In this document: in pieces, positions 34,789-44,900 of the stretch
How the letters are laid out: the number at the start of each line of letters is the position of its first letter
Numbering within the stretch: position 1 is the stretch's first letter
NCBI RefSeq assembly: GCF_900115775.1
Contig: NZ_FOXS01000004.1
Coordinates: 451,220 to 515,219 of the forward strand
Direction: 5' to 3'
From: Hymenobacter arizonensis
GTDB taxonomy: Bacteria > Bacteroidota > Bacteroidia > Cytophagales > Hymenobacteraceae
DNA: 64,000 nucleotides
Program-made: the position numbers and the translations under genes
The notes under the pieces: model-generated
The model's database searches: none
What the model saw: only the letters and a program-made list of their open reading frames with translations
Told to the model about the DNA's origin: nothing

Positions 34789-35094
34789 ATGAAAGACTCG
34801 CCGAAACCTGACAAACGCCGCACGTACGACGCGGCCTTCCGCGCCAAAGCCCTGCGCTTGGTCGAGCAAAGCCGTTCGGCCCAAGCCGCCGCCCGGGTGC
34901 TGAACATCGACCCCAAACGCATCTACCAGTGGCAAAAAGCGGCCCAAACGCCGGTAGCCGCCGCGTTGGGGCCGCCCTGGACCCGGCCGCGGCCGCCGAG
35001 CTGCGCCAACTGCAGGCCCTGGCCCGGCGGCAGGCGCAGGAGCTGGCCATTTAAAAAAAGCCATTGTCATCTTCTCGCAGACCGAGACGCCATG
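34789..35094 (+). pseudogene. IS3 orfA (helix-turn-helix), frameshifted
   Basis: The first 57 residues are a clean HTH: KRRTYDAAFRAKALRLVEQS, then SAQAAARVLNIDPKRIYQWQ. The frame shifts near 34970; the expected ELRQLQALARRQAQELAI appears in another frame and ends at an A-rich run (about 35051-35059) like the slip site used in IS3 elements. OrfA then ends in KKAIVIFSQTETP-stop, overlapping the orfB ATG by ATGA. Confidence 0.75.
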
Positions 35095-36007
35095 AGCCGC
35101 TACCGCTTCATTGCCGCCGAGTGTGGCCACTACCCCGTGCAGCGGCTCTGCCAGGTGCTGGGCGTGCCGGCCAGCGGCTATTACGCCTGGCAGGCCGCCC
35201 AGCAGCGGGCGGTGGGGCGCCCAGCAGCGGGCTTGGGAAACGGCGCTGGTCCGGGTCTTTGGCGTGCATAAACGCCGCTACGGAACCCGCCGACTGCAGG
35301 TGGCCCTGCGCCAGAATGGCCACCGAGTGAGCCGCCAGCGCCTGCGCACGGCCATGCGCCGCCGGGGCCTGCACGCGCTGCAACCCAAGGCCTTTGTCCC
35401 GCGCACGACCGACTCGACGCATGGCTTGCGCTGCCCGCCCAACCGGCTGCTCGACCAGCCCAACCCGACCCAGGCCAACCGGGTGTGGGTCTCGGACATC
35501 ACGTATTTGCCGCTCGCCAACGGCCACTGGGCTTATTTGTGCGCCTTTCAGGACGCGTGCAGCAAGCGCGTGCTGGGCTGGCACGTCATGGCCGCCATGC
35601 CCGAGGAGTTGGTCACCATGGCCTTGCAGCGCGCCTTTTGGGCCCAACCGCCCACCCCGGGGCTGGTGGTGCACTCCGACCGCGGCGGGCAGTACTGCGG
35701 TAATGCGTACCGGAAGCTGCTCCACGCCCGCGAGGCCGTCCGCTCGTAGAGCCGCCGCGGCGAGTGCTACGACAACGCCCTACCGGGTACGACCCAGGCC
35801 GAAAGCCTGTGGTCCCGCCTCAAAACGGAGGTGCTCGAACTGCGCGAGTGGCCCGTTTTCGCCGACCTGGCAGATGCCCAGGCCAGCGTCGTCGCCTATT
35901 TTGATTACTACAACCACCACCGGCTGCACTCCAGCATTCGCTATCAGATACCGTATCACGCTCACCAACAAATTCTTCAACCTACTGCCCTAAACTGTCC
36001 AGCCTAA
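35092..36007 (+). pseudogene. IS3 orfB (integrase-core transposase), disrupted
   Basis: It begins MSRYRFIAAECGHYPVQRLC and carries the rve core RVWVSDITYLPLANGHWAYL (first Asp), VVHSDRGGQYCG (second Asp) and SRLKTEVLE. Three faults are seen: a frameshift near 35215-35235 at a duplicated GGGCGCCCAGCAGCGGGC-like stretch, a TAG at 35747-35749 just before SRRGECYDNA, and a 15-bp in-frame insertion (35780-35794) between CYDNA and the AESLWSRL catalytic helix. Confidence 0.82.
35780..35794 (+). repeat. 15-bp block CTACCGGGTACGACC inside orfB
   Basis: It splits the conserved CYDNAxAESLWSRL motif of the transposase by five codons (LPGTT). The same 15 bases are at 53682-53696 inside the orfA of the other IS3 element. 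Confidence 0.8.
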
Positions 36008-36020
36008 TCGGACCACCTCA

Positions 36021-36270
36021 GAGCAACCCCAGCTAAGCAAGGCCCATGGCGGGCTCGTTGGGGTAGGCCACGTACTGGACGACCAAGCAGTACGCCAGCG
36101 TGGCGACCAATCACTACCGGGGGGTAACTCATTTCCATGTCTCGTAAATGATTTATGGAAACACATCGGCCTATGGCGGCGGTTGTGAAACCCGCGAATG
36201 GCCAACCTTCCCTCACTGTTACAACGGCTTAACCCAAAAAGACACCTTTGCCATTGCGCGGCTTATTTTT
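36021..36270. other. Short gap between the IS3 element and the GH32 gene
   Basis: About 250 bp without a supportable gene. A minus-strand stretch reads LVATLAYCLVVQYVAYPNEPAMGLA-stop (about 36032-36108), which could be the last residues of a lost membrane protein, but stop codons lie just upstream. No terminator-like hairpin for the fructan operon is evident. Confidence 0.4.
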
Positions 36271-37788
36271 TTACTGCGCCTTGGGCGCGAGGGGCGCGTA
36301 AGTTATTTCCTGAATAAGAAAGCTGGTGTCAGCAGTGAGCCGCAGTTTAGACAGTGGTTCTGTCGGAAAAAACAGCTCACTCATCACCGTGAGGCCCTGG
36401 TCGGCAAATACTTCCACCGAGGTGGCATCCACCAGCAGCGTAACATCGGCCTGGAGGGACGTCGATAACCGGGGGGCGGTGTGACGGCCCGCAAATTTGT
36501 CGCTAAAGCCCAGCTGGCCCGATTTGGTGCGGTCGACAAAGTACTGGTTAGTCGGCTGGTCGTAGCCAATTATTACCTCTTCTCCTTTGGCGTTACTCAG
36601 GACCAGCGAGAAGCTGGCCAACTGCTGCGCCTTGAGTTTAAGTTGAAACTTATCGCCCACATTCTTGAGCTTCGGCGTGAGGTCAAGGGTCTTATTTACG
36701 GTCAGGTCCTTGAAAGTGGTCACCGATGGAAAGAGTTTGACGGTTTCTTTCACCGGCTGCGAGGTTAAATAAATCTGGTTCCCGACCTGCTGGAGGGCCA
36801 ACTCCCGGGCCACCGTGGTGCCACTGCGCCACGGAGACGTGGGCACTTGGTTGGCGTACGTCCAGTTGCTCATCCAGCCCATGAACAGGCGGCGGTTGCC
36901 GGTGTTGTTCCACGTCACGCCGGCGTAGTCATCGGGGCCGTAACTGGCCCATTTGGTGTCGGTGCTGCTGGGGGTGAAGGTTTTGCCGTTGAAATTGCCC
37001 ATGAAGTATTGCGTGCCCGAGCCGCCGTTGGGACCACCGGGGTTCAGGTTGACGATGAGCACCCAGTGGGTTTTGCCGTTGAGCGTCATTGGAAACAGGT
37101 CGGGGCATTCCCACACGCCGCCGTGGGCACCCAGCTTCTCGCCAAACTCGCTTTCCTTAGTCCAGTTTTTCAGGTTGGGCGACGAGTAGAAGGTGATGCG
37201 GTCCTTGGTGGCCAGGGTCATTACCCACTTCTTGCCGGCCTCGTACCAACTCACCTTGGGGTCGCGGAAGTCCGCGATGCCGGGGTTGGGCAGCACGGGG
37301 TTGCCCTCGTACTTCTTCCAGGTTTTGCCCGCGTCGAGGCTGTAGGCCAGGCTTTGGTACTCGTGCTTGTTCGAGCCTTTCTTTTCTTCTTCGGGATTGT
37401 GGTGGGTGAAAATGGCCACCATGGCATCTTTGCCAAACCCGGCGGTATTGTTCACGTCAATAACTGCGCTACCGGAGAAAATCATGCCCAGCTTGTCCGG
37501 GTACAGGGCAATGGGCTGCTCTTTCCAGCTCACCAGGTCGGTGCTGGTAACGTGGCCCCAGTGCATGGGCCCCCACACCATGCCGTCGGGGTAGTATTGA
37601 AAAAACAGGTGGTAGGTGCCCTGGTAGTATACCATGCCATTGGGGTCGTTCATCCAATGGGCAGCGGGCGTGAAATGATACCCGGGACGGTATTGCGGAG
37701 TGGCTGGCGGAACGGGCGCCGCCGTTTGGGCCTGCCCGGCGAAGGCCAGGGCCAATAAGCTACAGGCCAGTAAAAATGGCTTTTTCAT
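36271..37788 (-). CDS. GH32 fructan hydrolase (levanase/inulinase/invertase type)
   Basis: The protein has 505 residues from the ATG at 37786-37788, which gives the signal peptide MKKPFLLACSLLALAFAGQAQ; longer frames lack it. The five-bladed propeller has all three GH32 acidic residues: D48 in HWMNDPNG (nucleophile), D176 in FRDPK (transition-state stabiliser) and E227 in WECPD (acid/base). A C-terminal beta-sandwich follows. It cuts beta-fructosyl bonds in levan, inulin or sucrose outside or in the periplasm. It is the last gene of the fructan locus, 37 bp after the kinase gene. Confidence 0.95.
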   Translation of the reverse strand: MKKPFLLACSLLALAFAGQAQTAAPVPPATPQYRPGYHFTPAAHWMNDPNGMVYYQGTYHLFFQYYPDGMVWGPMHWGHVTSTDLVSWKEQPIALYPDKLGMIFSGSAVIDVNNTAGFGKDAMVAIFTHHNPEEEKKGSNKHEYQSLAYSLDAGKTWKKYEGNPVLPNPGIADFRDPKVSWYEAGKKWVMTLATKDRITFYSSPNLKNWTKESEFGEKLGAHGGVWECPDLFPMTLNGKTHWVLIVNLNPGGPNGGSGTQYFMGNFNGKTFTPSSTDTKWASYGPDDYAGVTWNNTGNRRLFMGWMSNWTYANQVPTSPWRSGTTVARELALQQVGNQIYLTSQPVKETVKLFPSVTTFKDLTVNKTLDLTPKLKNVGDKFQLKLKAQQLASFSLVLSNAKGEEVIIGYDQPTNQYFVDRTKSGQLGFSDKFAGRHTAPRLSTSLQADVTLLVDATSVEVFADQGLTVMSELFFPTEPLSKLRLTADTSFLIQEITYAPLAPKAQ

Positions 37789-37825
37789 AAGCGAGGAGGT
37801 CGCAGCGAAACTGCTTGAATTACGA

Positions 37826-38722
37826 TTAGGACGACACCGGTTGAGCCTGCCGCAGCCGGGCCACATCGGCGGGGGTGATAGCGGGCGTGGCACCCTGATG
37901 AGTAGCGACCAGCGCGCCGGCGGCGCAGGCAAATTGCAGGCACTCCTGCGGCGGTTGCCCCGCCAGCCAACCCGCGAGCAGGGCCGCTAAAAAGGCGTCG
38001 CCGCTGCCGATGGTGTCGGTGACTTCGACGTGGAAACCGCTGCTTTTGTAGAGTTGGCCGTTGGTGTACAGCTGAGCCCCATTGGCACCCAACGTCACAC
38101 ACACCGCATGCAGGTTAAAGCGTGCAGCCAGCCACTCCAAGGCCGAGTCCTCGTCGGCTTTTTTCCCGAACCACTCCAGTATTTCGGCCAGCTCGTGGTG
38201 GTTCATTTTTACCAGGTCGCTGTGCTCCAATAAGTACTGCACCACCGGTCGGGTGTAGTGCGGCGGGCGCATGTTCACGTCGAACACCCGGAAGCGGGCC
38301 TGCGGCAGCAGGCGGTAGAGGGTTTCGCGGGTGGCGGGGGTGCGGGCCGACAGGCTGCCGAACACCAGCATGGCGGCGTCAGCCACCAGCTTGCTCAGGC
38401 GTTCCTCGTACTGAATGTAGTCCCAGGCCACGGGCTGCACTATTTTGTACACCACCTCGTTGCGGTCGCCCACGTTGGCTTTCACCACGCCCGTGAGGTG
38501 GGTCTGGCCCTGCTGCACGTAGTCGGTGCTCAGGCCGCGCTCGTGCAGGAAACCGACCAGTTCCGCGCCCAGGTCGTCGTCGCCCACCCGGCTGATGAGT
38601 TCCACCGGTTGGCCGAGCTGATGCAGGTGCACGGCCACGTTGAAGGGGGCCCCACCGGGCTGCTTGCCCGAGGGCAGCACGTCCCACAGGGTTTCGCCAA
38701 AACAAACTATTGTTGGTTGCAT
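37826..38722 (-). CDS. PfkB-family sugar kinase, probable fructokinase
   Basis: The protein has 298 residues. The ribokinase fold is shown by MQPTIVCFGETLWDVLPSGKQPGGAPFNVAVHLHQLG at the start, which contains the GG substrate motif, and DTIGSGDAFLAALLAGW near 246 with the catalytic Asp. It phosphorylates a hexose at the expense of ATP in the cytosol. With a GH32 enzyme, a sugar porter and SusC/D on both sides, fructose is the likely substrate, giving fructose 6-phosphate. It lies 18 bp after the porter gene in the same operon. Confidence 0.93.
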   Translation of the reverse strand: MQPTIVCFGETLWDVLPSGKQPGGAPFNVAVHLHQLGQPVELISRVGDDDLGAELVGFLHERGLSTDYVQQGQTHLTGVVKANVGDRNEVVYKIVQPVAWDYIQYEERLSKLVADAAMLVFGSLSARTPATRETLYRLLPQARFRVFDVNMRPPHYTRPVVQYLLEHSDLVKMNHHELAEILEWFGKKADEDSALEWLAARFNLHAVCVTLGANGAQLYTNGQLYKSSGFHVEVTDTIGSGDAFLAALLAGWLAGQPPQECLQFACAAGALVATHQGATPAITPADVARLRQAQPVSS

Positions 38723-38740
38723 GATGCGGTGGTTTAGAAG

Positions 38741-40063
38741 TTAGTGAACGACCAGGGTCTTTTCCAGCTGCTCCAGGCTGGTGCCTTTGGTTTCGGGCAT
38801 GAAGCGCCACACGAACCCGAGCTGCAGCACCATCATGGCGCAGAAAAAGGCGAACGTGTTGCCCCCGCCTAGCTTCTCGGCAAAGTAGGGAAACGTGAAG
38901 GCAATAATGGCCGCCATCACCCAGTGCGTGCTCGAGCCCAGCGCCTGGCCCTTGGCCCGCACGGTGTTGGGGAAAATCTCGGAGATAAACACCCAGATAA
39001 CCGCCCCCTGCGAGAAGGCAAAAAAGGCGATGTACACGAACAGCAGCACCGGTACGAGCATGCCGCCAAACTGCTGCGTGTAGAAGGCCCACGACACCAG
39101 GCCCAGCGTGGCAATCAGCCCCACCGAGCCGATGAGCATGAGCTTGCGGCGCCCAAACCGGTCGATGAAGTTCATGGCCAGTAGCGTAAAGGCGAAGTTC
39201 ACCAGGCCCAAACCCGCCGAGGAGAGCAGCGCCGAGCCTTTGCCGAGCCCCGTCATCTCGAAGATGCGCGGGGCGTAGTAGATGATGGCGTTGATGCCCG
39301 ACACTTGGTTGAACACGGCGAACGTAATGGCCAGCAGCACTGGGCCGCGGTAGGCGCGGGCAAAGAGCGAGTCGCTCTCCGCCTCGTCGGCGGCGTTGGT
39401 GGTCAGGATACTGGTCACGTCGGCGTCGGCCGTTTCGGAGTTGATGAGGCGCAGCACGTGGCGGCCTTCCTCCACGCGGCCCTGGCCCAGCAGCCAGCGT
39501 GGGCTTTCGGGAATCCGGAACAGCAGCAGGAAAAAGGCCACGGCCGGCACGGCCTGAATGCCGAGCATCCAGCGCCAGTCGTGCTCGCCCGTGCCAGCCA
39601 GCAGGTAGTTGGAGAGGTAGGCGGCCAGGATGCCAAACACGATGTTGAACTGGAACATGCCCACCATGCGGCCGCGCACCGCGGAGGGCGACACCTCCGC
39701 GATGTAGAGCGGGGCCGTGACCGATGAGGCCCCCACGCCCAGCCCGCCCAGGAAGCGGAACACCACAAACAGCGTCCAGTTGCTGGTGAGCGCCGCGCCC
39801 AGCGCCGATATCAAGTACAGGGCGGCGATGAAGAACAGGGTTTGCCGCCGGCCCAGCTTATCGGAGGGGATGCCCCCGAAGATGGCGCCCACCACGGTGC
39901 CAATCAAGGCAATGGCAATGGTGAAACCGTGCTCCATCGAGCTCAGGCCCCAGAGCTGCTGAATTGCTTTTTCAGCACCGGAAATCACGGCCGTATCGAA
40001 GCCGAACAGGAAGCCCCCCAGCGCAACCACCAGGGACCAAAAGAAAACGTTGCTGTTTTTCAC
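38741..40063 (-). CDS. MFS sugar porter, probable fructose symporter
   Basis: The protein has 440 residues with 12 predicted transmembrane helices. Sugar porter family signatures are GFDTAVISGAEKAIQ near 22, GRRQTLF near 71, RFLGGLGVGASS near 103, PESPRWLLGQGR near 193, QVSGINAIIYYAPRIFE near 256 and PETKGTSLEQLE near 425. It would carry the monosaccharide released by the GH32 enzyme across the inner membrane with protons. Its place between SusD and the fructokinase fits fructose uptake, as in known Bacteroides fructan loci. Confidence 0.93.
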   Translation of the reverse strand: MKNSNVFFWSLVVALGGFLFGFDTAVISGAEKAIQQLWGLSSMEHGFTIAIALIGTVVGAIFGGIPSDKLGRRQTLFFIAALYLISALGAALTSNWTLFVVFRFLGGLGVGASSVTAPLYIAEVSPSAVRGRMVGMFQFNIVFGILAAYLSNYLLAGTGEHDWRWMLGIQAVPAVAFFLLLFRIPESPRWLLGQGRVEEGRHVLRLINSETADADVTSILTTNAADEAESDSLFARAYRGPVLLAITFAVFNQVSGINAIIYYAPRIFEMTGLGKGSALLSSAGLGLVNFAFTLLAMNFIDRFGRRKLMLIGSVGLIATLGLVSWAFYTQQFGGMLVPVLLFVYIAFFAFSQGAVIWVFISEIFPNTVRAKGQALGSSTHWVMAAIIAFTFPYFAEKLGGGNTFAFFCAMMVLQLGFVWRFMPETKGTSLEQLEKTLVVH

Positions 40064-40177
40064 GGCAGATAATTTTAAGGTGATATTAAAATTTTGGGGT
40101 GGGGCATTTAGTAGCTAGTGAATGGGGCGAGGCCTGCAGGCAGCTCTAGCTCCCCTTACACTACCTAGCTCGGTCGC

Positions 40178-41899
40178 TTACCAGCCCGGATTCTGCTTGT
40201 ACAGGCCTTTGCTGAAGTTTATCTGGTTGATGGGGATGGGCAGGTACTCGTCGCGGCCCTTCGTGAAGCGCGCGTCCTTCAGGTACAGGCGCTTGGTCTT
40301 TTCCTTGTCGAAGTAGGCGTTCAGGTAGTCGCCGGCAATGCCCCAGCGCACCAAGTCAAAGAAGCGGTAGCCTTCCATGGCAAACTCCAGGCGCCGCTCA
40401 AAGCGCAGGGCTTCGCGGGCGTACGACTGAGTCCATTGGGCGGCGCCGTACTGCCCGATGTTGTAGTTGGAAGTAGCGGTGCCGGCCGTGGTTTTCAAGC
40501 GGGCGGTGCTGCTCTGGGCCCGCTGCCGGATTTGGTTGATGATGGGTAGCGCTTCGGAAGCGCGGTTCAGCTCAATCAGGGCTTCGGCTTTCCACAGCAG
40601 CACATCGGCGAAGCGAATAAGCGCCCAGTTCTTCGAGGAATTCATGAAGGGCGGCGTCTTCTGGAAGCTGGGGTCGGAGGGCAACACCGTCTCCTTCATC
40701 GACATGTACACGCCGTACGTGTTTTGGTCGCGCAGCCAGGAAGTTTGGAAAATGAACGTCGGCAGGTACTTGTAGGGGTGCGAGGGAATGGCAATGGTGT
40801 GGTCGAGGCGCGGGTCCACGGTATTCACCTGGAAGTCCGCCGGGGTCGTCAGGTCCGAGTTGTTGAACGTGTTGAACAGCGGCAGGCCCTGGGCATCGGT
40901 CTTGAAGGAGTTGACCAGGTTCTGACTGGGCTGGTGGAAACCGCAGCAGCCGTAGTCGGGATTCATGGGGTAGTTCAGCTGGCTGCCGCGGTTGGTGCGG
41001 CCCTTGGGCGTGCCGTCGTTGCGCGAAAACTGGATGGCAAACACCGACTCTACGCCGTTGTCGCCAGCAGTTAGAAAGTTGGTGGCAAAATCGGGGTGCA
41101 GCGAGTACTTGCCCGAGGCAATAACCTGGTTGGTAAGCGTTACTACTTCCTGCAGCTTGGCTTGGTCTACCGACGTGACGGCGTGGGTTTCACTCTGCAC
41201 ATAGGCTTGGTAAAGCAGCGTTTTGGCCAAATAAGCCTGGGCTGCTGATTTCGTGACCCGCCCCGTTTCGGGCTGAGTATCGGGCAGGTTGGCCACCGCA
41301 AAGCGGAAGTCATCGGCAATCTTGGTCCACAGCTCCTCATTGTTCAGGCCGACGTTCGACACCTCGCCGTACTTGTCCGTGGGCACCGACTGGTCGATGT
41401 AAGGCACGCGCTTAAACAGCTCCTTCAGCAGGAAGTAGTAGTGCCCGCGCAGGAAGCGCACTTCGCCCTGGCGCACGGCTTTGGTGGGCATGGCGGCAGC
41501 ATCGACCCCATCGAGCCGGCGCAGGGCGTCGTTGCAGCGCGACACGCCGATGTAGAGCAGGAACCACAGCTCGTCGGTGTTGCCGACGTCCACGCGGTTG
41601 AAGGTGAAGGTTTCGTAGAAGTGAAAAGCATCGACGTCGGCCGTGCCGTTGCCGCCCTTGTAGGCGTCGCCGCCGCGCACGTTGCCGTAAGGCCACATGG
41701 AGGTGTAGGGGGCGCGGTACACGTCGTTGCCGAGCTGGGAATAAGCGGCAATTACCTGCTTTTCGATGTTGGCGGCCGTGTTGAGCTGCTCGTCGCTGAG
41801 GGCGCCCACGGGCTGCACGTCGAGAAACTTATTATCGTTGCAGCCGGAGGCGAGTGCGAGCAGCGACAAAGCCACCGCGCTGATTTTAAATATTTTCAT
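40178..41899 (-). CDS. susD: SusD/RagB-type glycan-binding lipoprotein
   Basis: The protein has 573 residues with lipoprotein signal MKIFKISAVALSLLALASGC (Cys 20) followed by NDNKFLDVQP, typical of the family. TPR-like helices follow, with the SusD-like region FADVLLWKAEALIELNRASEALPIINQIRQRAQ near 430 and YGAAQWTQSYAREALRFERRLEFAMEGYRFFDLVRWG near 490. It sits on the outer membrane as the lid of the SusC channel and binds oligosaccharides, here probably fructans. It starts 21 bp after susC. A gap of 114 bp separates it from the porter gene. Confidence 0.95.
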   Translation of the reverse strand: MKIFKISAVALSLLALASGCNDNKFLDVQPVGALSDEQLNTAANIEKQVIAAYSQLGNDVYRAPYTSMWPYGNVRGGDAYKGGNGTADVDAFHFYETFTFNRVDVGNTDELWFLLYIGVSRCNDALRRLDGVDAAAMPTKAVRQGEVRFLRGHYYFLLKELFKRVPYIDQSVPTDKYGEVSNVGLNNEELWTKIADDFRFAVANLPDTQPETGRVTKSAAQAYLAKTLLYQAYVQSETHAVTSVDQAKLQEVVTLTNQVIASGKYSLHPDFATNFLTAGDNGVESVFAIQFSRNDGTPKGRTNRGSQLNYPMNPDYGCCGFHQPSQNLVNSFKTDAQGLPLFNTFNNSDLTTPADFQVNTVDPRLDHTIAIPSHPYKYLPTFIFQTSWLRDQNTYGVYMSMKETVLPSDPSFQKTPPFMNSSKNWALIRFADVLLWKAEALIELNRASEALPIINQIRQRAQSSTARLKTTAGTATSNYNIGQYGAAQWTQSYAREALRFERRLEFAMEGYRFFDLVRWGIAGDYLNAYFDKEKTKRLYLKDARFTKGRDEYLPIPINQINFSKGLYKQNPGW

Positions 41900-41920
41900 G
41901 GCAAAAGTGCGGGTGGGTGG

Positions 41921-44900
41921 TTAGAAGGAGACGTTGAGGCCGGCGGTGAAAATGCGCGGCAAGGGGTACTGATAATTGGTCACCTCGGGGTCGGCGCCGG
42001 TGTACTCTTTGCTCTTGACCGTGAAGATGTTCTGGCCCTGCACGTACAAGCGCACGCCCTGCAGCTTACCTCGGCTCACCCAGGCACTGGGCAGCGAATA
42101 GCCCAACTGCACGTTGCGCAGCTTCATGTAAGAAGCGTTTTCGATGAAGTAGGTGGAAGGGCGGCCTTCGTTGTTGGTGTTAATGAGCGTAGCGGCCGGA
42201 ATAGTCGAGCCGGTGTTGGTCGGCGTCCAGGCATCCAGCAGGCGCTGCCCCCAGTTTTCGCCCGAAGCCAGCGAGGAGAAGTCCGTCCGAAATTTGGCGT
42301 TGTTGAACGCGTCCAGACCCTGCACCCCCTGGAAGAACACCTGCGCATCGAAGCCCTTGTAGCCGGCATTCAGGTTCAGGCCGTAGTTGAAGTTCGGCAC
42401 GCCTTCCGTCAGCCAGGTTTGGTCGAAGTTGTCCACCTTGCCGTCGCCGTTCAGGTCCTTGTAGCGGATGCGGCCGGGGGCGGCGCCCACTTGCGTGGGT
42501 CCACCACTTACCTCGGCGGAATTCTGATAGAGGCCATCGGCCACGTAGCCGTACACCGCGTTGATGGAGTGGCCCAGCCGGGTTACGTCCTGCCCGTTGC
42601 CGCCGTACGCGTTGATGACTTCATCGGGCAGGTAAGTGAGCTTGTTGCGGTAAGTAGACAGGTTGCCCGTGATGCCGTAGGTCAGCCCGCCGGCCAGCTC
42701 GTTTTGGTAGCTGAGTAAGAACTCCCAGCCTTTGTTCTGGATGGAGGCGCCGTTCACGAACTGGTCCCCGCCTTCGCCCACCACCGCCAGAAAGGGCAGG
42801 TTCACAAGAATGTCTTTGCTGTTCTTGACGAAGTAATCGACCGAGCCGGAGAGCTTGTTTTCCATCAGGCCAAAGTCCACGCCGATGTTGGTTTGCGTCG
42901 TGGTTTCCCACTTCAGGCCCGGGTTGGCGCGTTGCACGCGGCGGTAGCCCGAGGGCAGGTTCGTGTCGTTGCCGTAAATGTCATAAGCCGTGCCGCGGTC
43001 GTACTCGAAGTTGGGGTCCAGCGTCCCCAGCAACGACTGATAGAGGCCGCGCGAAGCGAAGTTGGCAATGTCCTGGTTGCCGGTCTGGCCCCAGCCGGCG
43101 CGCAGCTTTAGGTCCGAGAGGATGGGCAATGCGTCCTTCACAAAGGTCTCTTCGCTCAGGCGCCAGCCCGCCGACAAGGCCGGGAATACCCCGAACCGCT
43201 CGTTTTCGCCGAAGCGCGACGAGCCGTCGCGGCGGAGGGTAGCCGACAGCAGGTACCGGTCGGCGAAGGAGTAGTTGATTTTGGCGAAGTAGGAGGCCAG
43301 GCGGAAGGCCGTGGCCCCACCGCCGTTGTCTTTGTTGGCCGCACCCGCATCGAGGTAGGCGTAGTTGAGGTCTTCGCTGGCGAAGTTGGTGCGCGAGGCA
43401 AAGCTGCTCTCGTCGTAGTAGCTGATGCGTTCCGTGCCGGCTACCACGCCCAGCTGGTGCTTGCCGCCCAGGGTCATGTCGTAGTTGAGCGTGTTCTGCC
43501 ACACCCAGTTGCCCCAGAAACGGTTGTTGTCGGTTACGCGGTTATTCTGCTCGGAGAGAAAGCCCGCCTTGTAGGTCTTGTAAATCTGGCGGTATTTGAA
43601 AAGGCTGTAGTCGATGCCGAAGCTGGTGCGCAGGTGCAGGCCCTTCAGGATTTCGGCATCGGCAAACAAATTGCCAAACACGCGGCCGGTGTTGGAGCGG
43701 TTCTGCTTGTTGTCGGTAAGCAGGCGCAACGGGTTGTCCCGGTCGCTCATGCCCGCCACCGGCCCGCCCCAGCCCACGCCGTCCACGGTGCGCACCGGCA
43801 CAATGGAAGGCAGCTGCGTGGTGCGGTCGCGTACCAGGTTCAGGTCAAACTCGGCCCGCTGCGACTTCACAATAGTCAGGTTTTCGCCCACTTTCAGCTT
43901 GCCTTCCAGGAAGTTGTAGTCGGAGTTGAGGCGAGCCGTCATGCGGTCGAAGCTGGTGTGCTTCAGGGTGCCGCTGTTGTCGTAGTAGTTCAACGAGAAC
44001 AACGCCCCGCCCCGCTCACCGCCGCTGCTCAAGCTCAGGTTGTAGCTCTGAATCAGGGCATTTTGCTGGGTTTCTTTGAACCAGTCGGTGTTGGCGGCGC
44101 GCTGGGTTTTGTCGGCGTCGATGAATTCCGGGACCGTCACGCCATCCAGCACGAGCCGCCCGCTGGCGTCGCGTCGCGTCTGAAAATTGTAGTAGGGCAG
44201 GCTGGGAACCGTGCCGTCGTTGATGGCCGCCTGGCCATACACGCGGCCGTAGTCCTGGGTGTTGAGCAGCTGGATGTTCGGCCCCGGCTGCTGCACGCTG
44301 AAAAAGGTGGAGAAATCTACCCGCGTCGCGCCGCGCTTGGCCTTCTTCGTCGTGATGATGATGACCCCGTTGCCCGCCCGCGAGCCGTAAATGCTGGCTG
44401 CCGAAGCATCTTTCAGCACCTGAATCGACTCAATATCATTCTGGTTGATTTGGTTGATGCCCTCTTTCGTGGGGATGCCATCGATTACGTAGAGCGGGTC
44501 GTTGTTGCCCAACGTGCCGATGCCGCGGATGCGCACGGTGGCCGCGCTGCCCGGTGCGCCGTCGGTGTTGATTTGCACGCCCGGTACACGGCCTTGCAGG
44601 TTGCGCGTGACATCGTTGGAAGCCATGTCCTTGATTTCATCGGTCTTCACCACGGCCACGGCGCCGGTTAAGTCGGCTTTGCGCTGGCTTTGGTAGCCGG
44701 TCACAACTACTTCATCCAGCGCGGCGGCGTCGGCCACCATTTGTACGGCCACTGTCGTCTGGCTACCCACCGCGATTTCCTGTGTCTTATAGCCCACGAA
44801 GGAGAGCACCAGCGTGGCGTTGTCGGGCACGGTGAGGGCAAAGCTGCCGTCTGGTCCGGTACCCGTTCCAACGGCGGTGCCTTTTACGAGCACCGTGACG

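Larger units (their letters stand above)
34738..36020 (+). mobile_element. IS3-family insertion sequence, inactive, left border of the island
   Basis: The ends TGAGGTGGTCGAGTAAATCTGGACAG (34738) and the complement of TGAGGTGGTCCGATTAGGCTGGACAG (ending 36020) carry the TGA start typical of IS3. The element is about 1.28 kb and holds orfA and orfB, both broken. A related element with matching ends (TGAGGTGGTC) lies in the opposite direction at 52592-53870. Confidence 0.85.

Noticed and set aside
41441..42718. A 425-codon plus-strand frame
   Set aside because: Antisense to susD and susC with no domain; a shadow of GC-rich codons.
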